Below are positions 1 to 11,601 of a DNA stretch of 64,000 nucleotides, piece after piece. The position numbers were made by a program, and so were the translations under genes. The stretch's first letter is position 1. Every line of letters begins with the position of its first letter. The stretch is taken from assembly GCA_934047225.1 (NCBI GenBank), contig OW203988.1, forward strand, positions 4,498,229 to 4,562,228. Direction: 5' to 3'. This DNA comes from Ypsolopha sequella (Eukaryota; Arthropoda; Insecta; Lepidoptera; Ypsolophidae). The notes beneath the pieces are model-generated. The model saw only the letters and a list, made by a program, of their open reading frames with translations, had not been told where the DNA came from and made no database searches.

Positions 1-1246
1 TAGCGTAGGTACTTGTTGTGCGTGTGGACTGAGGAACCATGCTGGGAATTCGTGAAATAAACTGCCAAATTATTTAGTAGTAGTCTTAAAACAATTGTAG
101 AACAAATCCTAGAATTTGTAGTAATGTAAAAAAAAATACATTCTTTATAGTGTGATCCTTCATTTCTCACGCCGTATTGGCCAGATCTCGGAAAGTATCT
201 TGAAAATTAAGTTTATGTGATTGCAGACATTTGGCAATTTGTAAACCTTATTTAATAAATAATCAGGTCACAAAGTGTTAACGATAAAGAAACAAAATAT
301 CTAAACGGTGGTCCCTCAGACCACACAAAGAAGATATTTTAGTTAAAATTACCTAATTATAAAAATAAAATCGTACTTCTTTTTAGTCAAGGTTTTTACT
401 ATTAAAGCATTTTATAACAAGAAATGGAGCTAGCTTATGACCCAACTTCAAGATAGCGATGGTAAAAGTGGGTCCCTAAAGCTAAAATAACGTAGTTCTG
501 GGGATCTTGGACCAAAACGCTACAGACTCGATAAAACATTTATTTTTATCATCGTGTGGTCACACTACTCGGTGTATTTGCATAGAATTGTTATAAAATT
601 ATTTTCTGAGCTAATAGGTAATAATACTGCAATGATATTATAATGTTAATGTATGTCTCCTTGCGATTGATAAATCGCCAAGTGTTCAGACTTAGAAATT
701 CATGTCTGTCATAGTTTAAGGTATTCCATTATTTAGTAGCAAATTATTACTAAAAGGTAAGTACACTTGACTTTCTAATATTCCTTTCTTCAAAAAGTTA
801 TCACACGTATATCGTACAGTAGTCGTAGAGATTAAAATATTGTTGGGTCAATATTTTAGTTCCATTTCTTGTTATAAAATGCTCTTACTACTAAAACCTT
901 GACTAGAGAAAGTCAATTTTATTTTTATAATATGAGTGATTTTCATTAAAATTGCTTCTTTGTGTGGTCTGAGGGACCACAGTTTAGACATTTTGTTTAT
1001 TTATAATTAATACTTTGTGACCTAAGTATTTATTAAATAATGTCTGCAATCACATAAACTTAATTTTCAAGATACTTTCCGAGATCTCGCCAATAATAGG
1101 GTGTGAGAACTGAAGGACCACACTTTAAGGGTTGTATTTATTTGTATAGGTACATTACTATATATTCTAGGATTTGTTCTACAATTGATTTAAGTGTATT
1201 CCCAGCATGGTACGCACGCACATGGTCCGAGTATGTACCTACTTTA
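1..1246. repeat. Large imperfect fold-back (inverted repeat) element
   Basis: Arms of roughly 425 bp face each other across a loop of about 430 bp. Bases 20-50 mirror 1198-1230, 185-225 mirror 1043-1090, and 390-425 mirror 860-901. The arms differ by scattered substitutions and small indels. No coding capacity was recognised. The left end reaches the window edge, so the full length and target duplication are unknown. Confidence 0.7.
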
Positions 1247-1842
1247 AATGAATTCTTGCGGAACGGAAAGTGTTCTTCAGTGTTGTAGTTTCTGTTTTTA
1301 ATATAATTTTGTCTTTTTGTGATTGGTAGTGAAAGTCTTAGTGGCCCACCACGTTCACCTTCAGAGGGGGCCTGGAAGCCGCCCAGATAGTCGTTCATAA
1401 ACTCACACCAAGTTGGGTTTCCTACCCGGGTCGCAACACTAACCCGTTCAAAAATGAACTCGCGTCTCAACACCGACCGTTCAAAAATGACAGTGTCGCT
1501 ACACTGGTGTCGAATTTTTCAACATCAACTCTGAGCAGGGTTCGCAAGGTTCGTATAGGCTCTAAACGTCACCTGACATTCACGTAAATTTTCGTAAATG
1601 AAATGACGTTAATTTTCGTACCGAGGGGGTCTTCTCAACGTTATAGTTGATATATTTACGTTAAATTTCGTACAGAGGGGGTCCTCTCAACGTTATTATA
1701 CTAAATATAATGCAAAAATGACAACTGACGTTTGAGTGTCGCTACACGACGAAACCCGTTCAAAAACTCAGCGTTACAACCCCAGTGTTCCTACCCAGCC
1801 CAGGGTTATTTAATGAACGCACTTCAGGGGGGCCCTGGGTTG
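1247..1842. other. Unassigned stretch with diverged short repeats
   Basis: No gene is seen. The motif CCGTTCAAAAATGA occurs at about 1445 and 1479, with a related CCGTTCAAAAACT at 1749. A block around 1600-1700 (GAGGGGGTC followed by TCTCAACGTTAT) appears twice about 55 bp apart. This suggests an old repetitive element of unknown class. Confidence 0.4.
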
Positions 1843-1965
1843 TTAGTGTTGTTACGCTAATAGTTAATTATCATAATTAAATGTTAGTGTTGTTACGCTA
1901 ATAGTTAATTATCATAATTAAATGGTAGTGTTGTTACGCTAATAGTTAATTATCATAATTAAAAT
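1843..1965. repeat. Three tandem 41-bp units
   Basis: A 41-bp AT-rich unit starting at 1843, 1884 and 1925 is repeated three times with one visible difference (T to G at the start of the third unit). The near-identity suggests recent duplication by slippage. Confidence 0.9.
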
Positions 1966-2633
1966 TCAGATAATATATTTATTGTAAAAAAGGACATACT
2001 TAAGATAAAGATTTTCGTATGAGTAACGGCCTTTGCTTTTGACCTTATCATCTTCTACTCTCTCCGTATTATCTTATCATTATTACATCATCCTCGTAAG
2101 TCCCAGGACCTATGATGTGCTACAAGCCAAAGCAAGATAATGAAATTATGAGGTTACCGTCCAATGTCCTTGTCAAATCACATATTTGAAATCGTGTCGG
2201 GCGTGAAAAGTGTCATCAGACGCTTTTTAGCTACTGACAGGTTTTTTGACAGTTTTTCGGCAAAACTTTGATTGGCCATATCTCCGGAACAATAAATCCG
2301 CATAATGTCTTGTTTTATTTTTGAGAAAAGCAATATACATGCTTCGACCCATAAGTAGCCCTCTTGGACTTGTTTATAAAGTCCTCACCCTGCAGGCTCG
2401 GACTTTTAACTTACTCGTCCAGGAAAGCTCACTTACTGGTCTCTGCAGTAATGTACTGTTGCTTAAAATTTGTTTCTGATTAATCTTTTCTAGTTTGTAA
2501 TGCACTATAATAATGTATTTTTGACTGAGAGTCCACACTCGAAAAAACTCTCTGAAAACCACTTGGCGATATGTGTCGTGGCTACATGATAACTTTTGAT
2601 TAATTATTTGATAAATTGATTGATAACCACTAG
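1966..2633. other. Intergenic stretch, no gene seen
   Basis: No coding signal or RNA gene was found. Bases 2470-2510 resemble a short repeat fragment also seen near 50090 and 56350 (motif GTTTCTGATT plus a GTAATGCACT core). Confidence 0.4.
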
Positions 2634-2640
2634 CCCGTGT

Positions 2641-2857
2641 CAGAGTAAATATATTTATAGAGTAGTGAACCTTAGTACAAACGCTCAGATTCGAACTCAC
2701 ACACGCAGACGCGTGCTCTACACGTCGTCGCGCCGAGATTTGTATGGATACTCCCCCGAACTTTGCTTAGACGTCGTGTAGAGCACGCATCTGTGTGCGT
2801 GAGCTTGAATCAGAGCGTTTTACCAAGATTCACTACTCTGCAAATATATTTACTCTG
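2641..2857. mobile_element. Fold-back MITE with 7-bp target duplication
   Basis: Arms of about 90 bp (2641-2735 and 2768-2857) are inverted copies beginning CAGAGTAAATATATTT. The direct repeat CCCGTGT lies on both sides (2634-2640 and 2858-2864). No ORF is seen. A 7- to 8-bp duplication fits a hAT-like mechanism, but the TIR does not prove the superfamily. Confidence 0.75.
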
Positions 2858-2937
2858 CCCGTGTGATGGATCGTTGAGGATATAACTAATTACTGATATA
2901 ATTATAACGGAAATTGATTGATCTGGAGACCAGATGA

Positions 2938-3016
2938 CTACCTCTATGATCGAGTGGTTCGAGTACTTGACTACTAATCCGGAGGTCGCGGATTCAAATC
3001 CTGTAGGGGCACATTT
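2938..3016 (+). repeat. tRNA-like segment, possible SINE head
   Basis: The segment has a tRNA-like arrangement with a B-box-like GGATTCAAATCC at about 2991-3002 and a variable-loop-like region before it. I could not fold a convincing full cloverleaf or an intact A box. A tRNA-derived SINE or pseudo-tRNA is more likely than a functional tRNA gene. Confidence 0.3.
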
Positions 3017-3140
3017 GTGTTCGGTCTGCGTGCTTCGGAAGTTAAGGCGCTACGGAAGAAAAATCGACACTTTTAGAACTTGCATATCTACTTCAGTAAA
3101 GAAGGTATTATTTTGATAAAATAGAATATTATATAATCTG

Positions 3141-3450
3141 TTAAACAGAAACGTGATTAGAAAAATTCGGCTCAGTAAAAATATTTATTGAAATGAGGTC
3201 CTTTTCAACACCATTTCTCCTGGGTTGACAATTTGGAATAACATATGGACTACGATTACACTTTATTAGATGAGTTTTAACAGTATCTAGGACCTGGTTA
3301 AACGGAATTTTGATAGCAACTTGAATACATTTTATATTAATAAAAAACCAACATTTTGCAAATTTTCCTCGAATCCGTCCCTCTCGCACAGAAGGTCTTT
3401 TTGCATATACCTATAGAGTAACAGGAACGCTAAAACATTTACATATCGCC
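3141..3450. mobile_element. Diverged member of the GGCGATATGCG family
   Basis: The interior resembles repeats at 11602, 33229, 41010 and 59173 (shared TTGAAATGAGGTC block and TTTATTAATAAAAA block). The right end reads ATATCGCC followed by TTAA (3451-3454), the same terminus seen inverted at the start of the other copies. The left end is not clear. Confidence 0.55.
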
Positions 3451-3573
3451 TTAAACTGTGAGTCCAATTTCTCACATAACATCATGCTGGAAAGTATGGA
3501 TGGGTGTGTGGACTGTGACTTTCACTTTACAGTCCACACACGGAAACACCTCTGACACCTCGTGAGAGATTAA

Positions 3574-4542
3574 GGCCCTTACTATTGCCAAATGGGTACT
3601 TTCTAAAGCCTACTCCTCGTTTATGGCCAAACCAAAAATAATGAAAAAATGTATTATGAATAATCAACTCTTAGACAACATATGCAACATTTTTCTTTTT
3701 CATACCACCAAAACTTCTACATGTTTTTTTTTTTTTACTGAATGGTGTTTTTTGACCTCAAATTCCCTACTGCTCCTGAGTGGCTTGGCCGATTGAATTC
3801 ATCTATGCTTTGATAAATAGATAAACTTTATAGCTATAAACATAACATTAGATTATTCAATCCAGTAATCACGTTCAAGTGAAAAGTATAATTTTCTCCT
3901 ATTTCGCCCTATCAAGGACGCAGCGAGCGTCGTAACAGCCACTATGCATTGCGCGCTGATAAATTCAAAATTCAAAAAGTTTATTTTGCAAAGTAGGTAT
4001 ATATAATACACGTTTCACAAGTCAAATTTTAATCTTATAAAAATATATGTAATAAAATAATAAATGTACATGAACTACTTAGATTAAATGTTTTTTTAAT
4101 TTATGTAGCAATATATATACGATTAAAATTATAGGTAAAATATTATTATACAAGGTGAAATCCAATCAACCGCCCGAACCCATACCGGAGACCCGGCCAG
4201 GGACCAGGAACAGGTTCAATGATCACCAACCGAGCCCCCAGCACGAATCCAGGCAGCCGACCAAATCCCATCCTATATACTACATACTAATAAGGTTACA
4301 TATATAAATACATGCCTACCTCCGCCCATTCGATTAGTCTTGCTAAGAAGAACGGGCAAGAAACTTGGCAAGATCATGTCTTTTTTTTTTTAACATAAAC
4401 TTATACTATACATCAAATTACTTATATCTACTTCTTATATCTACTTTATCTACTACTCTGATATGAACGTTATTTCAATGTCGTTTCCGTTGACATTTGT
4501 AGTGACAAATATCGAGCTGCTAATTTGGCGGTGGTAATCGCC
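3574..4542. mobile_element. TTAA-flanked MITE, copy A, itself interrupted
   Basis: TTAA at 3570-3573 and 4543-4546 flanks an element whose ends are GGCCCTTACTATTGCC and the complement of GGCGATTACCACCGCC. It is the reverse orientation of the copy at 7886-8352, to which it aligns over almost its whole length. About 490 bp of unrelated DNA interrupts it near 3964. TTAA duplication is typical of piggyBac and Kolobok transposons. No transposase is present. Confidence 0.8.
3964..4451. mobile_element. Insertion nested inside TTAA MITE copy A
   Basis: The MITE copies at 7082 and 7886 lack this stretch, so its limits come from comparison. CTGATA appears at both edges (about 3957-3962 and 4450-4455) and fits a target duplication. 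The interior includes an ATTCAAAAAG block also seen at 59930 and a segment at 4256-4400 shared with the right edge of the window. The class is unknown. Confidence 0.65.
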
Positions 4543-4584
4543 TTAATGTCGTTGCGATATATGCTGTAATATAACTATTGCTAA

Positions 4585-5034
4585 AATGTATGGATCCGTA
4601 GAGTAGAGACGAGAGGACTGGGAACTACTAATGTATGGATCCGTAGAGTAGAGACGAGAGGACTGGGAACTACTAATGTATGGATCCGTAGAGTAGAGAC
4701 GAGAGGACTGGGAACTACTAATGTATGGATCCGTAGAGTAGAGACGAGAGGACTGGGAACTACTAATGTATGGATCCGTAGAGTAGAGACGAGAGGACTG
4801 GGAACTACTAATGTTTGGATCCGTAGAGTAGAGACGAGAGGACTGGGAACTACTAATGTATGGATCCGTAGAGTAGAGACGAGAGGACTGGGAACTACTA
4901 ATGTATGGATCCGTAGAGTAGAGACGAGAGGACTGGGAACTACTAATGTATGGATCCGTAGAGTAGAGACGAGAGGACTGGGAACTACTAATGTATGGAT
5001 CCGTAGAGTAGAGACGAGAGGACTGGGAACTACT
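4585..5034. repeat. Minisatellite, 10 units of 45 bp
   Basis: Ten head-to-tail 45-bp units start at 4585 and every 45 bp after. All look identical except the sixth, which has one A-to-T change near 4815. Each unit contains a BamHI site (GGATCC). Since 45 is a multiple of three, some frames stay open throughout, but the open forward frame has no Met codon and a stop just before the array, so coding is unlikely. Confidence 0.97.
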
Positions 5035-5338
5035 AATGGAAGTTAGTTTTTTGGAAGTAAATCAGAAGCGTAATTTATAATAATAATAATAATAAATCGT
5101 TTAATTCAGTCAATTATAGACCATAGTTACACAACACATACATTTTACAAATAATATAAAAAAAACGACGACAAAAAACTGTAACGACAGACCGATTTCC
5201 ATTTCTTACAAGCTTTCACTCAAGTATTTGAATGAAACGAAGAAACCCAATAGACTGGCAACCTCTGTAGACCCAAACTTTCAAAAAACAAATTAAACGA
5301 AACAAAAAACCGGGTGGTTTACAGGTGGTAGAGCAGGT
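5035..5338. other. AT-rich spacer
   Basis: No gene is seen. There is a short (AAT)n run at about 5080-5096. Confidence 0.5.
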
Positions 5339-5690
5339 GCCGGGCTCGACTGTGGAGGTACCACTATCTTACTTGGAGACCCCCTCGAAGTAATTCGGGG
5401 GAGAGTAAGAGGACAGCTCACAGGCAAAAAACCAGGAGGCCCACCATGCCTGGGACCGATGGATGGCGGTATATCCATCCCTAATAGCCGGGCCTTATAT
5501 TTAACAGACTGGTGACGGGCAGCGGCGTCACTGGTGCGAGGGTTCTGGCACCGCGCTCACCAACCCGCCTACCCAACGTGTGTGAGTATGGGCAATTCTT
5601 CCAGGACGACTGCCGGGAGTGGCAAAGTCCTGGAAAAGCTTATGTCCAGCAGTGGATGAGTTAGGCTGATGGATGTGGATGGATGGATGA
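5339..5690 (+). mobile_element. Dispersed repeat, probable non-LTR 3' end
   Basis: This matches 53703-54041 over about 340 bp. It runs from GCCGGGCTCGACTGTGGA to a tail with TATGTCCAGCAGTGGA followed by GGATG/GATGGA repeats. The same tail closes the LINE reverse-transcriptase fragment at 47343, so a non-LTR origin is likely. No intact ORF remains. Confidence 0.6.
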
Positions 5691-7077
5691 AAAAACCGGG
5701 TTAGGCTTCCATAATTTTGCATCAATCCGTGAAAGAACAAATTGTTGGCTGGTTTTGGTCATAGCTTTCAAACTACATTATGAATCGGCGTTTTCGGTTT
5801 ATAGAGTATATTGTACATATAGTTTACATGCAGAAATTCCGAATTTCTAACTAATTTTGTTTCTGACATAGACCCCGTAACAAAAATGTTCTAAAACTAA
5901 CAACTGACAATAAAAAATATATTTGTACTCAATGAGAAATTTATTTCGAACAAACCAAGTGTCGTTTCACCTCTTTAGGTCTAGTTCTTCTGTGGCTCTA
6001 ATATGACACCCCACTGTCAGGGTGGGAAACGAATTCTTCTTTTCTGCTCCTTTTTCATGTATGGGAGGGACCCCCTCAAAAATGATTTAGTTGAATTTCA
6101 AATTCAATATTCGGTTCTGAGTCAACATTCTACACAAACTGTATTCTTAACTGTACACTTTCCATCTACGAGCTAGAGACCGGTGATATACGGACAGATA
6201 GACAGAGTGACATTAATAGGGCTCTGTTTTGCCTTTTGGGTAAAGAACCTCAAGAAGTTCAAGTACAATGGACCTCCCTCTCATAGGCTTTACCCCTCGG
6301 CCATAGCTTCAGTCTTCTGGCGGCGATTCTTGCTGCGCTTCCAGGCGGTTTTTGCGACGGTCTTTGCCCTGCCAAGACACCCGTCAGTGCCTTCGACCGC
6401 ATCGGATGTATAACGCGCTCGCTCGCTCAAAGCGCTCGACACTAGGTTCATCCTGTGCGCTCGATCACTGGCGCGGGTTTGATCAAAGCTATGGCCACCA
6501 CGCTGTAGGCACATTTGTTTCAACCGCCCCCGCCTCCCCGCACACCACCGTTGCGAGAGCGCAAGTCACTCGAAGCCGGATAAGACGCGTGAGCGACACG
6601 AGTTCGAGCCCCGTCTCAAGTTAATTTTTCTCAGAAATTACAGTGGGCAAATTCGATCCAAGCGCAGCCAAGATCAAGACATATTTTAAATGAAAGGACA
6701 TAATGTAGTCCACAAGCAAGCAGAACACCATCAAAATCTGTCCGAGAGATTTCGAGATTTGACTAATTATGTTTTACAACCCCCCGTACTTCAGTTTTTG
6801 TAATTAACACGGGGCCGATAACGCTAATAATAATAAAATAAATAATCTTAAAATAAATACATCGTCAGGACATGAACCACCGAGACAGTGTCAGAGGTGT
6901 TGCGTAAACACTGTGAAATGCAAATCCCTTTCTTGAACATTAACATAAATCCCTCATAATTTTATAAGCGAACTTTGTAGGGATGGCCCCTTTCAAATAC
7001 AGTCCCACTGTCAAAATTATTCGAATAGCCGTCCCCGTCTTTCTCTAGTACACAGATCTTACTTGGCTGACCCAAAG
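5691..7077. other. Intergenic stretch, no gene recognised
   Basis: Short ORFs here have no recognisable domain. Bases 6400-6610 are GC-richer and end in a B-box-like GAGTTCGAGCCCCG (6600-6613), possibly a SINE remnant. A (TAA)n run lies near 6825-6840. Confidence 0.4.
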
Positions 7078-7081
7078 TTGA

Positions 7082-7535
7082 GGCGATTACAGTCGCCAAA
7101 TTAGCAGCTCGATGTTTGTCGGTACGAATATCGACGGAAACGACATTGAAATAACGTTCATATCAGCGCGTAATGCATAGTGGCTGTTACGACGCTCGCT
7201 GCGTCCTTGATAGGGGGAAATGGGAGAAAATAATACTTTTCACATGGACGTAAATAAATGCTTTGTTATGTTTATAGCTATTAAATTTATCTATTACTCA
7301 AAGCATAAATTAATTAAATCCACCAAGCCGCTTAGGAGCAGTAGGTAATTCAAGCCAAAAACACCATTCGGTTAAGTTTATTTTTCATAAAGAAGTTTTG
7401 GTGGTTTGAAAAAGAAAAATGTTGCATATGTCGTGTTAGAGTTGATAATTTATACACATTTTTTTCAATATTTTTGGTTTGGCCATAAACGAGGAATAGG
7501 CTTCAGAAAGTACCCATTTGGCAATATTAAGGCCC
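7082..7535. mobile_element. TTAA-flanked MITE, copy B
   Basis: It aligns with copy C (7886-8352). The left end is GGCGATTACAGTCGCC after TTGA (7078-7081, a decayed TTAA). The right end precedes an intact TTAA at 7536-7539. It is more diverged than copy C, and no ORF of note is present. Confidence 0.75.
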
Positions 7536-7574
7536 TTAAAGGGCTTGTATCTCCCAACGACCTTGACTCGGCTT

Positions 7575-7690
7575 GTTCCGGTACAAATATTAACAGAAAC
7601 TATATTGGAATAACGTTAATACCAGCGCGCATTGCGAAGTGTCTGTTACGACGTCGTAGCTGCGTCTCCGAATAGCGCCAAATAAGAGAA
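7575..7690. repeat. Partial fourth copy of the same MITE
   Basis: This segment follows the left-hand interior of copies B and C (CGGTACAAATAT, then AATAACGTTAATACCAGCGCGCATTG with substitutions) but lacks both termini. It is a truncated relic next to copy B. Confidence 0.6.
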
Positions 7691-7885
7691 ACGATGGACG
7701 AAAAAAATCCATCAATAATTTTTCTAAGCTACCTTTTCTTTGTAGTATAGTGTATAAACCATACAAATAACATTAGTGGTTTCAAAGAATTGGTTCTTAA
7801 AACAGCTTGACTTTGAAAGATATTTTCATGCTATTTCTTATACGCGAGAATAATTTCTTACAATAAAGTTGTTTTTTATAGTTAA

Positions 7886-8352
7886 GGCGATTACCATCGC
7901 CAAATTAGCAGCTCGATATTTGTCACTACAAATATCAACGGAAACGACACTGAAATAACGTTCGTATCAGCGCGCAATGCATAGTGCCTGTTACGTCGCT
8001 CGCTGCGTCCTTGATAGAGCGAAATAGGGGAAAATTATACTTTTCACTTGGACGTGATTACTCGATTGAATAATCTTATGTTATGTTTATAGCTATAAAG
8101 TTTATCTATTTATCAAAGCATAGATGAATTCAATCGGCCAAGCAACTCAGGAGCAGTAGGGAATTTGAGGTCAAAAAACACCATTCAGTAAAAAAAATAA
8201 TTCATGTAGAAGTTTTGGTGGTATGAAAAAGAAAATTGTTGCATATGTTGTCTAAGAGTTGATTATTCATAAAACATTTTTTCATAATTTTTGGTTTGGC
8301 CATAAACGAGGAGTAGGCTTTAGAAAGTACCCATTTGGCAATAGTAAGGGCC
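7886..8352. mobile_element. TTAA-flanked MITE, copy C (467 bp)
   Basis: Intact TTAA lies at 7882-7885 and 8353-8356. The ends are GGCGATTACCATCGCC and the complement of GGCCCTTACTATTGCC, an imperfect 16-bp TIR. This is the best-preserved of the four copies and serves as the reference for the others. Confidence 0.85.
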
Positions 8353-8356
8353 TTAA

Positions 8357-9029
8357 AGTAACATTTACATATTTTTCATAATGTATTTAAACATACCGTT
8401 TAAGAGAAATAACATTGTAAATAGGAGTCATTTTCGCAAACCGCTCACCTTTTGTCATGATCGCCAAACTCTCTCTCTCTCTCTCGTTCTATTCCTAATA
8501 TGTTTAATATATTACTATAGTCGTTGTACCTACTATAAATAAATTTTTCCTCAAATTTAAAGGTTTCAGCTAGAACGGAACACCAAAATTTTAACAACGC
8601 AGAACTCGACAACTTTATGAAATACTTAAACGGTTCTAAGAAGTGTGGCCAGGTGTCCGGTTTTTTAGCGGGCGTGGCCAGTATTTTAGGGTTGTCTGTT
8701 AAAAAATAAGATGTATACCGAATCATAGTGGATTATATAACTTTTTAATCTTAACAAATGTGCGGGCGACACAGATACAGTCCAGGAATTATAAATCACA
8801 AATATTATTGATTATTGCAAAACGGTTCACCTCAATAAGTATCGGGATAGCCGACCAGTTTCAGCAGATATAGACTGCCTTCTTCTGGGCGAGTGAAGAC
8901 GTTTCATTCAATACAAATATTATTATTTTTTTTTTGTTGTCGATCGGCCTTCGGCCTCGTGACAGATATCTCTATGTACAAGTATTCATTTTTTATATAT
9001 TAACTTCGATTAACTCCACTCTGATTGAG
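8357..9029. other. Intergenic stretch with a CT microsatellite
   Basis: No gene is seen. A (CT)8 run lies at 8469-8484. Confidence 0.5.
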
Positions 9030-9262
9030 TAGTATCTTATTATTTTTGTCAGTCTGTCACTACGGCAGACACTGTTCCATTTTAACTCTACAACCACTCA
9101 ACAGATTTGGATGCCGTTTTCTTTATTATCATCGCAGTGACCCTGGTCAACATAATAGGCCATAGGCTTTAAGGTTGTTAATAAAATAACCCCGAAGCTG
9201 GAAACTGACGATCATTGAGAGACACTTCCACGCGAGTGCAGTCGCGGGCATAAGCTAGTCTT
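9030..9262 (+). mobile_element. Common lepidopteran-type repeat (remnant)
   Basis: The end GCGGGCATAAGCTAGTC with a preceding Cys/Gly-rich-codon-like GTCGCG motif, and the internal CAACAGATTTGGATG block, are features of a repeat I recognise from lepidopteran genomes. A related copy on the other strand lies at 55722-55898 (CTAGCGACCCGCCCCGGC). No coding capacity. Confidence 0.5.
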
Positions 9263-9993
9263 AAATAAAATCGTGACTTGGGTCTCGCATCGCAACTGGC
9301 TTATTCCGATTTTTATTTCTCTAAGTTTAAGTCTGGCAACCCTGGATAAGTTCCACAAAGTTTTTGTGGCTTCTCTTTAAGAAGTTTTTTCTCTGTAGGT
9401 TTTATTTCGTTCTCTACTGTGGCAGTTTTATTACTACAAAATAACAAGAAAAGTTTGGTAGGTGCCTAGTTCTTACGATAAGTTTGAATATATTGTAAAT
9501 TACCTCTATTTAAACGTTTTAACGGGACACCTAAAGCTAGAACATCAACAAAACCAGGTTTTCAAGGGTTCATATTGTAAGAAACTAGGTATCTCCTCAT
9601 ATTAAAGAAAATATATTTGATTTATCGATCTTTTATCTAGGGATTCCACCTATAAATAATGTTTTAAGATTTATACTTTGTCAAAATAAAAATGTTTTTC
9701 ACCCTCTTTTTTTGGTTTTCAAACGTTCGTTTCAAAGACGCGGGTTAAGAGATCAATTTGATTTTTTTTTAGTTTTTAGCACAAAAACTACACAAAAACC
9801 ATACAAAAACTTCTCACTCCGATAGGCATCCAAAGAGGTCAACCAAGGAATTTTAACTTTCTATGCTTTGTGGGCACTGATATGTGTCAATCGTATTATG
9901 AATGGGTTTTATTTATACTTATAAGGAAAATTTACAGTACCTATGTAAAGTATAGGTATTGTATTTACATACTTTTTTTTGAGAGCATTTTAC
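9263..9993. other. Intergenic AT-rich stretch, nothing recognised
   Basis: Only short ORFs and homopolymer runs were seen. Confidence 0.5.
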
Positions 9994-10270
9994 GATAAAA
10001 ACACTTGTACTGTTTCTCAATATCTCTACAATAACACCAACCGGTTTCACCTTACGGCATTAACAATGGTTATTTATTTAACGTATGCAATGCAAACAAT
10101 TGTATCGATGTTATTATATTAATCGTTATATTTTTAGAGAATGGCAGTACTTCTATTCTCTTAAGTTATATTTAACAAGTAGTTTTCTAGTCATTCCTTG
10201 ATAATGCCATTAGGCGAAACCGGTTGGAGTTATTGTAGATATATTTTGTAAAAGTACAAGTATTTTTATC
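9994..10270. mobile_element. MITE with long terminal inverted repeats
   Basis: Arms of about 65-80 bp face each other, sharing GATAAAAA, ACTTGTACT, CTACAATAAC and CCAACCGGTTTC in mirrored order. A fragment with ACTTGTAC and CCCAACCGGTTTC also occurs at about 16603-16662. No ORF; superfamily unknown. Confidence 0.75.
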
Positions 10271-11597
10271 TAGATGTTGATGTTGTTTCATCAAGTGCCA
10301 ACAATCGCAAGTATTAATCGCATTTTATGAGTTTATTCCTTTCATATATTTTATCCGATTCTACTTAGATAAAATAAAAGGGAAGATATGGTTAGCGGTT
10401 TCCCGCGCGTGGACCTACAAATACAGGCTCATGGACCTGTATTTATTCGTTTCATCTCGCTCGCGCTATTGTCGAAACTCGTCGCTGCAATTCTTTCGTT
10501 CGGTTTCGCTTGTTCAAAAAAGAGGTCAATTTTTTCAGTTGACGATATAAGAACGTACCGTATCTTCCTCTTTGTTATGTGTTTGTTGTGTGTGTATAAT
10601 GTTGTTATCCTAATAAAAATATAACTAGTATCAACATTATCAATAGTTAAGTAACCTAGTTAAAGTCGTTAACTCTGGAGGTGGTTAGATCAAACCCTAT
10701 CTTGAGTGTTTGACCTGATTGACCTACAAAATTATTACACTTCAATGGACACCTAACACAGTCAGGTACGACGTACTTATGTAAAATTATACGGCATGTC
10801 CCATATTAATTCCTGCCCACGATACGCTTGACGACGCGTGAAATGTATTAAGGCGGGGCTGCACTGACGGTATCGCGAATGTCGATGTTCGCGAATGTTC
10901 ACTCGAGTCTGTTCGAGTTCACGCTTGTTTCGTTGTTCCGGGAGAAGAACAAGCGCGGCAATGACCGACATGAAAGTGATTTGTTATTTCCGAGCGTTAA
11001 CACTTCAGATTAGGCATGGGAATGATTGCTACATTTAATTCATTTTCATTTGATGAAATTACTCTAATTTTTCACAGTGATTTCGCATTTGAAATTTCAC
11101 AGACAATGATTTCTCATGTGCAATGCACTAATGTCACACATGCTATAATAATTACCTAACGGCATCTATCTTTAAGGTTTATTTTTTAAATACTCTTATT
11201 TGTTAGTCAAGGACAAAGTTCACGAATGCGTCAAACGGGTCCTTTTTAGTGTAGCGATGAATCAGCAAAATATGTCTTCCTCCTTCTAACACGCCCCCGC
11301 TGTAGTACAATTCGTCCCTACTCGCTCGCTCTCTCTTCTATGCGAATGATCTGTGATTTTTAACAGACTATGTGAAGGAAGGTAGCAGGTGCGACATATG
11401 AAAACGCGTTTCATATGATTGTTCACATGCTACTTGTGAAATGTTCCATACCTACTTCAGATCAGACGAGATATGTCTTATTTCTTACGCACACTAATAG
11501 AACACATGCAAAACGAGGGCGGTGCGTCATCCTGTAGCCACGGACGGACAACACGTCTCTACTGACATTGACATTGCGTTTTGCATGATGGCTTATT
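10271..11597. other. Intergenic stretch, no gene recognised
   Basis: Small ORFs near 10388-10624 (plus) and 10777-10971 (minus) have no recognised domain and no supporting splice or context signals. Confidence 0.4.
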
Positions 11598-11601
11598 TTA
11601 A

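Noticed and set aside
2938..3016. Functional tRNA gene
   Set aside because: Only a B-box-like stretch is convincing; the acceptor stem and anticodon arm do not fold clearly.
4585..5034. CRISPR-like array
   Set aside because: The units abut directly with no unique spacers and the genome is eukaryotic; this is a minisatellite.
5293..5478. Minus-strand Pro-rich ORF, also seen at 53486-53842
   Set aside because: Both lie antisense on copies of the same dispersed repeat; the similarity is due to the repeat, not to a conserved protein.
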